Shown here: positions 41,108 through 49,631 of the stretch, piece by piece
How the letters are laid out: each line of letters begins with the position of its first letter
Position numbering within the stretch: position 1 is the stretch's first letter
Assembly: GCA_004570425.1 (NCBI GenBank)
Contig: SPQJ01000003.1
Span: 1-64,000, forward strand
Reading direction: 5' to 3'
From: Bacillus sp. AZ43
GTDB taxonomy: Bacteria; Actinomycetota; Actinomycetes; Mycobacteriales; Geodermatophilaceae
DNA: 64,000 nt
Position numbers and translations under genes: made by a program
Notes under the pieces: model-generated
What the model was told of the DNA's origin: nothing
Seen by the model: only the letters and a program-made list of their open reading frames with translations
Databases searched by the model: none

Positions 41108-42361
41108 TCAGCGGGTGTGGCCGTTGCCCGTGACGACGTAGGTGGTGGAGGTCAGCTCCGGCAGGCCGAGCGGACCGCGGGCGTGCAGCTTCTGGGTGGA
41201 GATGCCGATCTCGGCGCCGAAGCCGAACTCGCCCCCGTCGGTGAACCGGGTCGAGGCGTTGACCATGACGGCGGCGGCGTCGACCCCGGCGGTGAAGGCG
41301 GCGATGGCGGACGCCGAGTCGGCGACGATCGCCTCGGTGTGCCCGGTGCTCCAGCGTTCGATGTGGTCCAGCGCCTCCTGCAGGTCGTCGACCACGCGCA
41401 CCGCCATGTCCATCGACAGGTACTCGGTCGCCCAGTCCTCGTCGCCGGCCGGGACGACGCTCTCGTGGGCGGCGCGCGCGGCGTCGTCCCCGTGCAGCGC
41501 GACGCCGGAGCCCGACAGCGCCGAGAGCAGCCGACCCAGGTGCGGGTAGTCGCGGTGCACCAGGAGCGTCTCGGCGGAGTTGCAGACGCTGACCCGGTGG
41601 GTCTTCGAGTTCAGCACGACGGCCTCGGCGATCGCCGGATCGGCGGAGGCGTCGACGTAGACGTGGACGTTGCCCTCCCCCGTCTCGATCACCGGCACCC
41701 GCGACTCCTGGACGACGCGCTGGATCAGCGAGGCGCCCCCGCGCGGGATCACGACGTCGACCAGGCCGCGCGCGTTGAGCAGCTCGCCCACGGAGGCGCG
41801 GTCGGCGGGCAGCAGCTCCACCGATCCCGCTGGCAGGCCGGCCTTCTCCGCGGTCTCGGTGAGGATCGCGACCAGCGCGGTGTTGGTCCGGAACGCCGAG
41901 GCCGAGCCGCGCAGGAGCGCCGCGTTGCCGCTCTTCAGGCACAGCCCGGCGGCATCCACGGTCACGTTCGGCCGGGCCTCGTAGACGATGCCGACCACGC
42001 CCAGCGGGACGCGCACCTGACGCAGCTGCAACCCGTTGGGCAGCCGCGAGCCGCGCACGACGTCCCCCACGGGGTCGGGCAGGGCGACGAGGTCGCGCAG
42101 CGCGTCGGCCACGCCGGCCACGCGCCCGGCATCCAGGCGCAGCCGGTCGAGCACCGACTCGGGCGTCCCGTCCGCCGCGGCGGCCTCGACGTCCGCGGCG
42201 TTGGCGGCCAGCACCTCGTCGGTGCGGTCGACCAGCGCGTCGGCCATCGCGGCGAGCGCGGCGTCCTTCACGTCCGTCGGCAGGGTGCGCAGGACCCGGG
42301 CCGCCGCCCGCGCACGCAGCGCGGCGGCACCGATCAGCGGCAGCGAGGAGACGTCGGACAC
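41108..42361 (-). CDS. proA: Gamma-glutamyl phosphate reductase
   Basis: 417 aa. Second step of proline synthesis, reducing glutamyl phosphate to the semialdehyde with NADPH. The catalytic Cys is in [12 protein letters not shown], and IPRGGASLI and [10 protein letters not shown] are family signatures. GTG 42361 follows a TACTCT -10 by exactly 7 nt, so translation probably begins at the 5' end of the mRNA. proB is 6 kb to the right on the same strand, not adjacent. It is divergent from the zinc-uptake operon. Confidence 0.95.
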   Translation of the reverse strand: MSDVSSLPLIGAAALRARAAARVLRTLPTDVKDAALAAMADALVDRTDEVLAANAADVEAAAADGTPESVLDRLRLDAGRVAGVADALRDLVALPDPVGDVVRGSRLPNGLQLRQVRVPLGVVGIVYEARPNVTVDAAGLCLKSGNAALLRGSASAFRTNTALVAILTETAEKAGLPAGSVELLPADRASVGELLNARGLVDVVIPRGGASLIQRVVQESRVPVIETGEGNVHVYVDASADPAIAEAVVLNSKTHRVSVCNSAETLLVHRDYPHLGRLLSALSGSGVALHGDDAARAAHESVVPAGDEDWATEYLSMDMAVRVVDDLQEALDHIERWSTGHTEAIVADSASAIAAFTAGVDAAAVMVNASTRFTDGGEFGFGAEIGISTQKLHARGPLGLPELTSTTYVVTGNGHTR

Positions 42362-42368
42362 GCCCGTG

Positions 42369-42374
42369 AGAGTA
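42369..42374 (-). promoter_or_regulatory. Predicted -10 box of a leaderless proA promoter
   Basis: TACTCT, then CACGGGC (7 nt), then the proA GTG at 42361. Confidence 0.55.
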
Positions 42375-42435
42375 CGCGCGAGGCGTCCCTGCCCTCGCGC
42401 GTCGCACCCACCACCGCCCGCCACGGGAATCGTGC

Positions 42436-42448
42436 GAGAATGATTCTC
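42436..42448 (+). promoter_or_regulatory. Zur box overlapping the znuA start
   Basis: GAGAATGATTCTC is a 6-1-6 inverted repeat of the Fur/Zur type (ATGATT core), directly before ATG 42449. A -10-like GAGAAT (42436-42441) lies inside it, 7 nt before the ATG. Zn-bound Zur would cover the promoter and the start codon. The matching regulator gene is the last in this operon. Confidence 0.82.
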
Positions 42449-43414
42449 ATGAACGCCACGGCCGCCCGCTGGACCGCCCTCACCGCTCTGTCGGCCACCG
42501 CGCTGCTCGCGACGGGATGCGGCGGCGGGGACGACGGCGGCGGGGCGGACGACGGCATCTCGGTCGTGGCCGGCTTCTACCCCCTCGAGTGGGCGGCCCG
42601 GCAGGTCGGCGGCGACCGGGTGTCGGTCTCCTCGCTCACCCCGCCCGGCGCGGAGGCGCACGACCTGGAACTGGCACCGAGGGACGTCGCCGCCGTCGGC
42701 GAGGCGGACCTGCTCGTCTACCTGGAGGGCTTCCAGCCCGCGCTCGACGAGGCCGCGGAGAACGAGGGCGGCGACCACGCCTGGGACGCCGGGCAGGCGG
42801 CCGACCTGGTCGCCGGGGAGGGCCACGAGCACGGCGAGGACGAGCACGCCGAGGAGGAGCACGCCGAGGACGAGCACGGCCACGCCGACGAGGCCGTCGA
42901 CCCGCACTTCTGGCTGGACCCGACCCGCCTGGCCTCGGTCGGCGACGCCCTGGCCGAGCGGCTCGCCGAGCTCGACCCGGAGGGTGCGGCGGCCTACGAG
43001 GACAACGCGGCCACGTTCCGGGCCGAGCTGGAGGCCCTGGACGAGGAGATGGCGGCCGGCCTCGCGAACTGCGCCGTCGACACCCTGGTCACCGGCCACG
43101 AGGCGTTCGGCTACCTCGCCGAGCGCTACGGCCTCGAGGTGGTCGGCATCAGCGGCCTGAGCCCGTCGCAGGAGCCCGACCCCGCCCAGCTCGCCGAGAT
43201 CGCCGGTCTGGTGCAGGAGCGCGGGGTGACCACCGTCTACACCGAGACGCTGGTCGACCCGGCGGTCGCCGAGACCGTGGCCGAGGAGGCCGGCGTGCGC
43301 ACCGCCGTCCTCGACCCGCTGGAGGGGCTGACGGACGAGTCGGCGGGCGAGGACTATCTGCAGGTGATGCGCGCGAACCTCGACACCCTGCGGGAAGGCC
43401 AGTCCTGCTCATGA
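42449..43414 (+). CDS. znuA: Zinc ABC transporter substrate-binding lipoprotein
   Basis: 321 aa. The signal peptide ends in a lipobox (LLATGC, Cys24). The cluster A-I fold is shown by [32 protein letters not shown] (first metal His) and [10 protein letters not shown] (second). A histidine/acid-rich loop at about 125-147 (nine His) is the classic zinc-sensing loop of ZnuA. ATG 42449 is preferred over ATG 42440, which lies inside the Zur box. The stop overlaps the next ATG (ATGA). It captures Zn(II) outside the membrane for the ZnuCB transporter. Confidence 0.93.
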   Translation: MNATAARWTALTALSATALLATGCGGGDDGGGADDGISVVAGFYPLEWAARQVGGDRVSVSSLTPPGAEAHDLELAPRDVAAVGEADLLVYLEGFQPALDEAAENEGGDHAWDAGQAADLVAGEGHEHGEDEHAEEEHAEDEHGHADEAVDPHFWLDPTRLASVGDALAERLAELDPEGAAAYEDNAATFRAELEALDEEMAAGLANCAVDTLVTGHEAFGYLAERYGLEVVGISGLSPSQEPDPAQLAEIAGLVQERGVTTVYTETLVDPAVAETVAEEAGVRTAVLDPLEGLTDESAGEDYLQVMRANLDTLREGQSCS

Positions 43415-44205
43415 CCTCCAGCGACCGGGTCGCCGTCCGCCTCCGGGACGCGACCATCGGCTACGACGACGTGCCGATCGTCCAGGGCGTCGACCTGACC
43501 GTGCGGCACGGTGAGGCCGTCGCCGTCCTCGGGTCCAACGGATCGGGCAAGACGACGCTGGCCCGCGGCCTGCTCGGGCTCGCCCCGCTGCTCGGTGGCG
43601 AGATCGAGCTGCTCGGCGCCCCGGTGGGCCGGCTGCGCGACCCCGGCCGCGTGGGCTACGTGCCCCAGCGGCACACCGTCAGCGGCGCCGTCCCCGCGAC
43701 CGTGCGCGAGGTCGTCTCGGTGGGCCGCCTGGCCCGCCTCGGCCTCCTCCGCCGGCTCGGCGCGGCCGACCGCGCCGCCGTCGGCGAGGCGGTCGCCGCC
43801 GTCGGGCTGGCCGACCGGATGGAGGAGCCGGTCGCCTCGCTGTCGGGAGGGCAGCAGCGGCGCGTGCTGGTCGCGCGGGCCCTGGCCGCCCAGCCGGAGC
43901 TGCTGATCATGGACGAGCCGACCGCCGGCGTGGACGCGCCGAGCCAGGAGGCCCTGGCCGAGGTGCTGGCCCGCATCTCGGCCGCCGGCACCACCCTGCT
44001 GGTGGTCACCCACGAGACCGGCCCGCTGGAGGGCGTGCTGGGCCGGGCCGTGGTCGTCGACCAGGGGTGCATCCGCTACGACGGCCCGCTGGCCGGTGCC
44101 GAGCAGGCGCACGGCGACCACCACTGCGGCGACCCGCAGGACGACGTCCGCACCCGGTACCGCCTCGACCAGCCCACCGTGACGACCCGGACCGGGAGCC
44201 GCTGA
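43411..44205 (+). CDS. znuC: Zinc ABC transporter ATP-binding protein
   Basis: 264 aa. Walker A GSNGSGKTTLARGLLG is at about 44-57, a Q-loop in YVPQRH, the signature LSGGQQRRVLVARAL, Walker B LLIMDEPTAGVD and an H-loop His in VVTHE. A short His/Cys-containing tail (AHGDHHCGDPQDD) could bind metal. It overlaps znuA by four bases and is one base from znuB. It powers zinc import. Confidence 0.93.
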   Translation: MTSSDRVAVRLRDATIGYDDVPIVQGVDLTVRHGEAVAVLGSNGSGKTTLARGLLGLAPLLGGEIELLGAPVGRLRDPGRVGYVPQRHTVSGAVPATVREVVSVGRLARLGLLRRLGAADRAAVGEAVAAVGLADRMEEPVASLSGGQQRRVLVARALAAQPELLIMDEPTAGVDAPSQEALAEVLARISAAGTTLLVVTHETGPLEGVLGRAVVVDQGCIRYDGPLAGAEQAHGDHHCGDPQDDVRTRYRLDQPTVTTRTGSR

Positions 44206-44206
44206 C

Positions 44207-45229
44207 GTGGAGGTCCTCGAGTACGGCTTCATGCAGCGGGCGCTGCTCGCCTCGCTGATGGTCGGCCTGGTCGCCCCGGCGGTCGGCATCTTCCTCGTCC
44301 AGCGGCGGCTGTCGCTGCTGGGCGACGGCCTGGGCCACGTCGCGCTGACCGGCGTCGCGATCGGGGTGCTCACCTCGACCGCACCGGTCGGGGCCGCCCT
44401 GCTCGCCGCCGTCCTCGGCGCGGTGCTCATCGAGCTCGTCCGGGCACGCGGGCGCACCAGCGGGGACGTCGCCCTCGCCGTCCTCTTCTACGGCGGCATC
44501 GCCGGCGGCGTGGTGCTGCTGAGCCTCGCGCCTCGCGGGCAGGCGACCAACCTGGAGGCGTACCTCTTCGGCGCGATCACCACGACGGCGGTCGGCGACC
44601 TGGCCGTGTTCGCCGCCATCACCGTCGCCGTGCTCGCCGTGGTCGGCCTGCTGGGCCAGCGGCTCTACGCGGTCAGCGACGACGAGGAGTACGCCCGCGC
44701 CGTCGGCCTGCCGGTGCTGGCGCTCAACATCGTGCTCGCCGCCCTGGTGGCGGCGACGGTGGTGCTCTCCATGCGGGTGGTCGGGCTGCTGCTCATCAGC
44801 GCGCTGATGATCGTCCCGGCCGCGGTGGCCCAGCTCGTGGCGCGCAGCTTCCGGCAGGCGCTGTACCTGGCGTGCGCCATCGGCCTGGTCGTCAGCGTCT
44901 CCGGGACGACGGCGTCGTACTACACCGGGACGCCGTCGGGCGGGACCATCGTGCTGCTGGCCATCGCGCTGTTCCTGCTCGTCTCCGCCTCGGTGGCGGT
45001 GCGGGAGGCGACTGCCCGCCGCCGGCACCGCCGGCGCGGGGAGATCCACGGCGCGCACCCGCACGAGCACGGCACGGGCTGCGGGCACCAGCCCGTCCGC
45101 CACGGCGACCACGTCGACTACGACCACGACGGGCACCTGCACGCGCCGCACCTGACCAGCGCCGGGGTCCACTACGACGAGCACGGCACGCACACGGCGT
45201 CCCGGGCCGGGGAAGGAGCGTCCTCGTGA
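44207..45229 (+). CDS. znuB: Zinc ABC transporter permease
   Basis: 340 aa. ABC-3 family permease with about eight to nine helices; the conserved RRLSLLGDGLGHVALTGVAIG coupling region is at about 33-53. After the last helix (near 260) there is an unusual histidine-rich cytoplasmic tail of some 70 residues (HPHEHGTGCGH, HGDHVDYDHDGHLHAPH), probably a metal-binding or sensing extension. GTG 44207 start. The GTGA overlap with zur couples the operon. Confidence 0.93.
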   Translation: MEVLEYGFMQRALLASLMVGLVAPAVGIFLVQRRLSLLGDGLGHVALTGVAIGVLTSTAPVGAALLAAVLGAVLIELVRARGRTSGDVALAVLFYGGIAGGVVLLSLAPRGQATNLEAYLFGAITTTAVGDLAVFAAITVAVLAVVGLLGQRLYAVSDDEEYARAVGLPVLALNIVLAALVAATVVLSMRVVGLLLISALMIVPAAVAQLVARSFRQALYLACAIGLVVSVSGTTASYYTGTPSGGTIVLLAIALFLLVSASVAVREATARRRHRRRGEIHGAHPHEHGTGCGHQPVRHGDHVDYDHDGHLHAPHLTSAGVHYDEHGTHTASRAGEGASS

Positions 45230-45642
45230 GCTCAGCGGAGCAGGTCGAGGGGACGACGCGGCGCCCGAGCCGGCAGCGCAGCGCCGTGCTCGCCCTCCTG
45301 GACGGACTCGACGGCTTCCGCAGCGCCCAGGAGCTGCACGCCCTGCTGCGCGAGCGGGGCGACTCCGTCGGCCTGGCGACCGTCTACCGCGCCCTGCAGG
45401 CGCTGGTCGACGAGGGGCAACTGGACGTGCTGCGCTCCGCCGAGGGCGAGGCCGCCTACCGCCGGTGCTCCCCCAGCCACCACCACCACCTGGTCTGCCG
45501 CTCGTGCGGCCGGACCGTGGAGGTCGCCGACCCGCCGGTCGAGCGCTGGGCCGCCCGCATCGCGACCGAGCACGGTTTCACCGACGTCCAGCACCAGGTG
45601 GAGGTCTTCGGCACCTGCGCCGAGTGCGCGGCCCGCGCCTGA
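45226..45642 (+). CDS. zur: Fur family zinc uptake regulator Zur
   Basis: 138 aa. Winged helix with the Fur recognition helix VGLATVYRALQALVDEGQLD at about 45-64. The regulatory site is CSPSHHHHLVCRSCG, and the structural zinc Cys pairs are CRSC and CAEC. The operon position behind znuACB and the Zur box before znuA support Zur over Fur. GGAAGGAG precedes GTG 45226. It probably represses its own operon when zinc is replete. Confidence 0.93.
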   Translation: MSSAEQVEGTTRRPSRQRSAVLALLDGLDGFRSAQELHALLRERGDSVGLATVYRALQALVDEGQLDVLRSAEGEAAYRRCSPSHHHHLVCRSCGRTVEVADPPVERWAARIATEHGFTDVQHQVEVFGTCAECAARA

Positions 45643-45648
45643 CGGACG

Positions 45649-46254
45649 TCAGGCGGGAGCGCCGAGCGGCGGGTGCTCGAGCACGCGAGGCTCGTACTCC
45701 ACCAACTGGATGCGGCCGTCGAAGGTGCGGTGATCGATCATCTCGAGGGCGACGTCCGGATAGCCGTCGTAGATGCGCTCCTCGCCCGTGGCCCCGGTGA
45801 TCACCGGGAACATCACGACCCGGAAGCGGTCGATGAGTCCGGCTCGGAGCAGGGACCGGCACAGGCTGATGCTGCCGATCGTGCTGAGGAGTCCGGAGCC
45901 GGTCGACTTCATGGCGCGGACCGCCTCGACGGCGTCGTCGCGGACCAGCGTGCAGTTGGCCCAGGTCAGTGGCTCCTCGAGCGAGGAGGAGAACACCACC
46001 TTGGACGCCTGGGTCAGCTCGTCGACGGACGCCTCCTCCTCGGGCCTGAACTCGGCCTGGCCGGTCGGGACCTCGCCGGCGGCGAAGCCCGACATCAGGC
46101 GGTAGGTGTTCGCTCCCATGAGGTAGGTGGCCGCGGGCTGCTCGGCGAGCCAGGCCAGGTACTCCGGGCCCTCGAGACCCCAGAACCCGGGCCATCCCTC
46201 TCCGGATGCGTAGCCGTCGAGGGAGGTGATGAAGTCGACGAGGAGCTCCGACAT
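45649..46254 (-). CDS. Dihydrofolate reductase family (RibD C-terminal-like) protein
   Basis: 201 aa. The N-terminal LLVDFITSLDGYASGEGWPGFWGLEG and the GANTYRLMSGF and LDRFRVVMFPVITGATG-like segments match the RibD_C/DHFR-like fold found in many actinobacterial proteins of unknown substrate. It should bind NADPH; true DHFR activity is not implied. ATG 46254 has AGGAAGG upstream. It is convergent with zur, with 6 nt between stops. Confidence 0.85.
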   Translation of the reverse strand: MSELLVDFITSLDGYASGEGWPGFWGLEGPEYLAWLAEQPAATYLMGANTYRLMSGFAAGEVPTGQAEFRPEEEASVDELTQASKVVFSSSLEEPLTWANCTLVRDDAVEAVRAMKSTGSGLLSTIGSISLCRSLLRAGLIDRFRVVMFPVITGATGEERIYDGYPDVALEMIDHRTFDGRIQLVEYEPRVLEHPPLGAPA

Positions 46255-46307
46255 GGCGATGTCCTTCCTGGGGGGTCATCACCTCTAACCGCCCGGGAGC
46301 CACGAAC

Positions 46308-46910
46308 TCATCGATCGTCCGCCGGCGAGCGCAGTCGGTGCTCCAGCCCGGCCCGGACGGCGGGCCACTCCGCCTGGAGGATCGAGAAGACGACGGTGTC
46401 CCGCAGCGAGCCGTCGGGCATCCGCCGGTGGCTGCGCAGGACGCCGTCCTGCTTGGCGCCGAGCCGGGCGATCGCGCCCCGGGACTGCTGGTTGTGCCAG
46501 TGCGTCCGGAACTCCACCGCCACGCAGCCGAGGACCTCGAAGGCGTGCGCGAGCAGCAGCAGCTTGCTGTCGGCGTTGACGCCGGTGCGCTGCGCCGACC
46601 GCGCCGTCCAGGTGTAGCCGATCTCCACGCGCGGGGTCCGGGCGTCGACGTTGCAGTACGTCGTCGCCCCCACCACGACGCCGTCGAACCGTCGGCGGAC
46701 GACGAACGGCAGCATCTCCCCCGCGTCCCGCCGGGCCAACCGGTCGGCGACGTCGGCGGCCATCGCCTCCGGCGCGGGCACGGAGGTGTACCAGAGCTCC
46801 CACAGCCGGCCGTCGGACGCGGCGGTGACCAGCTCGTCGTGGTGACCGGTGGTCAGCGGCTCGAGGGTGACCAGGGACCCGGTGAGCGTCACCGGCTCCA
46901 GGAACGCCAC
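46308..46910 (-). CDS. GNAT family N-acetyltransferase (RimJ/RimL type)
   Basis: 200 aa. The start MAFLEPVTLTGSLVTLEPLTTGHHDEL and the RVEIGYTWTARSAQRTGVNADSKLLLLAHAFEVLGCVAVEFRTHWHNQQSRGAIARLGAKQDGVLR core are typical of RimJ/RimL-like acetyltransferases; the acetyl-CoA loop corresponds to RTGVNA. Such proteins acetylate N-termini or small molecules. It is 2 nt downstream of def, so likely co-transcribed; a link to N-terminal protein processing is tempting but unproven. Confidence 0.87.
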   Translation of the reverse strand: MAFLEPVTLTGSLVTLEPLTTGHHDELVTAASDGRLWELWYTSVPAPEAMAADVADRLARRDAGEMLPFVVRRRFDGVVVGATTYCNVDARTPRVEIGYTWTARSAQRTGVNADSKLLLLAHAFEVLGCVAVEFRTHWHNQQSRGAIARLGAKQDGVLRSHRRMPDGSLRDTVVFSILQAEWPAVRAGLEHRLRSPADDR

Positions 46911-46912
46911 GG

Positions 46913-47395
46913 TCAGCGGTCCCGCAGCGCCCGCAGGGCGGACTTGCGCGCCTCCCCGGTGAGCCGGTCGAGGAAGAGCTTGCCGTCGAGGTGGTCCACC
47001 TCGTGCTGCAGGCAGCGGGCCATGAGGCCCTCGCCCTCCACGCGCAGCGGCTTGCCGTCGACGTCGAAGCCCTCGACGACGGCATGCATGGCGCGCACCG
47101 TCGGCGCCCAGATGCCGGGGACCGACAGGCAGCCCTCGTCGCCGTCCTGGGTCTCGTCGGACAGCTCGACGATCCGCGGGTTCACCACGTGCCCGATGAC
47201 GCCGTCGATGTTGTAGGAGAAGACGCGCAGGCTCACCCCGATCTGGGTGGCCGCCAGGCCGGCCCGGCCGGGGTGGTCGACGGTCTCGACGAGGTCGCGG
47301 ACCAGCGCGGCGAGGTCGGAGTCGAAGTCCTTCACCTCGTCGGCCGGCGTGCGCAGCACCGGGTCACCGACTTCGCGGATGGGGCGGATCGTCAC
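46913..47395 (-). CDS. def: Peptide deformylase
   Basis: 160 aa. It removes the N-formyl group from nascent proteins. All three motifs are present: [14 protein letters not shown] (metal Cys) and QHEVDHLDG (HExDH, metal His pair and catalytic Glu). GTG 47395 begins the conserved [14 protein letters not shown]. It is downstream of the TetR gene by 13 nt and followed by a GNAT gene. A second def gene elsewhere would be usual but cannot be judged here. Confidence 0.95.
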   Translation of the reverse strand: MTIRPIREVGDPVLRTPADEVKDFDSDLAALVRDLVETVDHPGRAGLAATQIGVSLRVFSYNIDGVIGHVVNPRIVELSDETQDGDEGCLSVPGIWAPTVRAMHAVVEGFDVDGKPLRVEGEGLMARCLQHEVDHLDGKLFLDRLTGEARKSALRALRDR

Positions 47396-47408
47396 GGCGG
47401 TCAGTCTC

Positions 47409-48041
47409 TCAGCCGCTCCCCGGCGCGCTGACCTCCCCCGTCGAGGTCCACCCCAGCCGAACCGACTCGCGGCAGCGGACGGGGTCGTCGCCCGCGGCCA
47501 GGAAGACTCCGACACCGAGTTCCTGACCGTGCGCCGCGACCGCCTCGGGCGGCAGCACCCCGGTCAGCACGAGCATCGCCAGGCCGTGCCCGGTCATCCA
47601 GAAGCGCGTCGCCACGTCCAGGGCGGCGTCCGCGAGGCGGCCCTCCGCCCGCGCTCGTTCGGCCGCTCCGACGATCAGGCCGAACGTCTGATCGGCGGCG
47701 GCCGGGTCGTCCAGGTCCGCGGCGGCGTCGAACATCGCCCGGTACAGGTAGGGCTCGCTGCGGGCGGAGGCCACGTAGGCGGCGCCGAGAGCGGCCAGGT
47801 CGCGGACGGGATCGTCCGTCCGCGGGACGTCCGCCAGCCGCCGGCCCAGCCGGGTGAACCCCTCCTGCCGGACGGCGCGCCAGAGGCCGGGCATGCCGCC
47901 GAAGTGCGTGTAGAGCGCGGTGGTCGAGGTCCCCGCCCGGTCCGCGAGGGAACGCGCGGTGACCGGCTCGCGCTGGGCGAGCATCCGCGCCGCGGCCTCG
48001 ACCAGCGCGGTGCGGACGGCGGGATCGGCGGCGCGGGGCAC
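47409..48041 (-). CDS. TetR family transcriptional regulator
   Basis: 210 aa. HTH region [31 protein letters not shown] and a TetR_C_33-like C-terminal domain ([17 protein letters not shown]). GTG 48041 is preferred to GTG 48050 because TATAGT (48054-48049) precedes it by exactly 7 nt, implying a leaderless mRNA. It is divergent from a RidA gene, with an inverted repeat GTAAC-GGT-GTTAC between, the likely operator. It probably represses the RidA-like gene and itself. Confidence 0.88.
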   Translation of the reverse strand: MPRAADPAVRTALVEAAARMLAQREPVTARSLADRAGTSTTALYTHFGGMPGLWRAVRQEGFTRLGRRLADVPRTDDPVRDLAALGAAYVASARSEPYLYRAMFDAAADLDDPAAADQTFGLIVGAAERARAEGRLADAALDVATRFWMTGHGLAMLVLTGVLPPEAVAAHGQELGVGVFLAAGDDPVRCRESVRLGWTSTGEVSAPGSG

Positions 48042-48048
48042 GTTGTCC

Positions 48049-48068
48049 ACTATAACGTAACGGTGTTA
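48049..48068. promoter_or_regulatory. TetR operator and -10 in the TetR/RidA divergent region
   Basis: GTAAC-GGT-GTTAC (48056-48068) is a perfect 5-3-5 inverted repeat. It lies 2 nt upstream of the TATAGT -10 (48054-48049, minus strand) of the TetR gene. Flanking ATAACG copies (48052-48057 and 48070-48075) extend the symmetry loosely. Confidence 0.7.
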
Positions 48069-48104
48069 CATAACGGTCCTCGGCTCACACCACTGGAGGA
48101 CACC

Positions 48105-48512
48105 ATGACCGTCGAACTGCTCAACCCGCCCGGGATCCCGGCACCGGAGTTCTACCGCCAGATGGCCGTCACCCGCGGCTCGCGCACGGTCTACCTCGCC
48201 GGACAGGTGGCCCGCGATGCCGACGGCACACCCGTGGGCGCCGGCGACCTCGCCGCCCAGGTGGAGCAGGCCTACGTCAACGTGGCCACGGCGCTGGCCG
48301 CCGTCGGCGGCACGTTCGACCACGTCGCCAAGCTGACCGTCTACGTCGTGGACTGGACGCAGGACAAGCTGGCCGACCTCGGAGCCGGGGTGGCGCGCGC
48401 CGCCGAGCGGCTCGGCGTCGACCCGACCAAGCCCGTGACCCTGATCAGCGTCGCGGGGCTGGGCGAGCCGGACCTGCTGATCGAGGTCGACGCCGTCGCC
48501 GTCCTGCCGTAG
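48105..48512 (+). CDS. RidA/YjgF family protein
   Basis: 135 aa. Rid-fold protein with SRTVYLAGQVARDADGTPVG, AQVEQAYVNVATALAAVGGTFDHVAKLTVYVVDW and the C-terminal DLLIEVDAVAVLP. The archetypal RidA Arg that holds the imine substrate, in a C-terminal P-x-R-x-t motif, is not evident (KPVTLISVAGL), so it may belong to a Rid subgroup without imine deaminase activity. ATG 48105 has GGAGGA. Likely repressed by the divergent TetR protein. Ends in UAG. Confidence 0.88.
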   Translation: MTVELLNPPGIPAPEFYRQMAVTRGSRTVYLAGQVARDADGTPVGAGDLAAQVEQAYVNVATALAAVGGTFDHVAKLTVYVVDWTQDKLADLGAGVARAAERLGVDPTKPVTLISVAGLGEPDLLIEVDAVAVLP

Positions 48513-48515
48513 CGC

Positions 48516-49631
48516 TCAGCGGCGGCCGACGAGCACCATCTCGTCGCGGTGCACGACCTCCCGGCGGTACTCCGGCGGCAGGTCGCCGGTCTTGCGGCCC
48601 ATGAGCGGCGGCATCTCCCGCGCGTCGTAGGCCACCAGGCCGCGGGCGACGACGACGCCGTCCGGGCCGACCAGCTCCACCGGGTCGTCGGCGAGGAAGT
48701 CGCCCGTGACGCCGGTGATGCCGGCGGAGAGCAGCGAGGCGTGCCGCTCGCGGACCGCCCGCACCGCGCCCTCGTCGAGCAGTACCCGGCCGCGCGGCCG
48801 GCTGGCGTAGCGCAGCCAGAACTGGCGGGCGCTGGGCCGCCGGCCCATCGGGCTGAACAGCGTGCCGACCTGCTCCCCGGCCAGCGCGGCGGCGGCCTGC
48901 GGGGTGGAGGTGACGACGACCGGCACGCCGGCGTGGGCGGCGATGAACGCGGCCTCCACCTTGGTGGCCATCCCGCCGGTGCCGACGCCGTTGCGCTTCG
49001 CCGTCCCCAGGGTGACGGCGGCGAGGTCGGCCGGGGTGGTCACCGTGTGCACGAGCTGCGCGGGCCCGACCCGCGGGTCGCCGTCGTAGACGCCGTCGAC
49101 GTCGGAGAGCAGCACCAGCGCGTCGGCCTGCGCGACGTGCGCGACCAGCGCAGCCAGCCGGTCGTTGTCGCCGAACCGGATCTCCTCGGTGGCCACGGTG
49201 TCGTTCTCGTTGACGATCGGCAGCGCGCCCAGGGCGAGCAGCCGCTCCATCGTGGAGTGCGCGTTGCGATAGTGGCTGCGGCGGGTGAGGTCGTCGGCGG
49301 TCAGCAGCACCTGGCCGACGGTGATGTCGTGCTTGGCGAACGCGTCGGCATAGGTCTGCACGAGGCGCAGCTGGCCGACGCTGGCCGCGGCCTGCGCCGT
49401 GGCGAGGTCGCGCGGGCGGCCGGTCACGCCCAGCGGCGCGAGCCCCGCGGCGATGGCACCGGAGGACACGAGCACGACCTCGCGGCCCGCGGCACGCACG
49501 GCGCCGAGCACGTCCACGAGCGCCGACAGCTTGTCGGCGTCCAGGCCGCCGGGCAGCGTCGTCAGCGACGAGGAGCCGACCTTGACCACGACCCGGCGGG
49601 CCGTGGCGATCTCCGGACGGACGACGGTCAC
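48516..49631 (-). CDS. proB: Glutamate 5-kinase
   Basis: 371 aa. First step of proline synthesis. The amino-acid kinase domain has [11 protein letters not shown] and [12 protein letters not shown] near the N-terminus and [18 protein letters not shown] for nucleotide binding. A C-terminal PUA domain ([27 protein letters not shown]...) follows, as in full-length proline-feedback-regulated enzymes. GTG 49631 overlaps the obgE stop (GTGA). proA is separate, 6 kb to the left. Confidence 0.96.
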   Translation of the reverse strand: MTVVRPEIATARRVVVKVGSSSLTTLPGGLDADKLSALVDVLGAVRAAGREVVLVSSGAIAAGLAPLGVTGRPRDLATAQAAASVGQLRLVQTYADAFAKHDITVGQVLLTADDLTRRSHYRNAHSTMERLLALGALPIVNENDTVATEEIRFGDNDRLAALVAHVAQADALVLLSDVDGVYDGDPRVGPAQLVHTVTTPADLAAVTLGTAKRNGVGTGGMATKVEAAFIAAHAGVPVVVTSTPQAAAALAGEQVGTLFSPMGRRPSARQFWLRYASRPRGRVLLDEGAVRAVRERHASLLSAGITGVTGDFLADDPVELVGPDGVVVARGLVAYDAREMPPLMGRKTGDLPPEYRREVVHRDEMVLVGRR

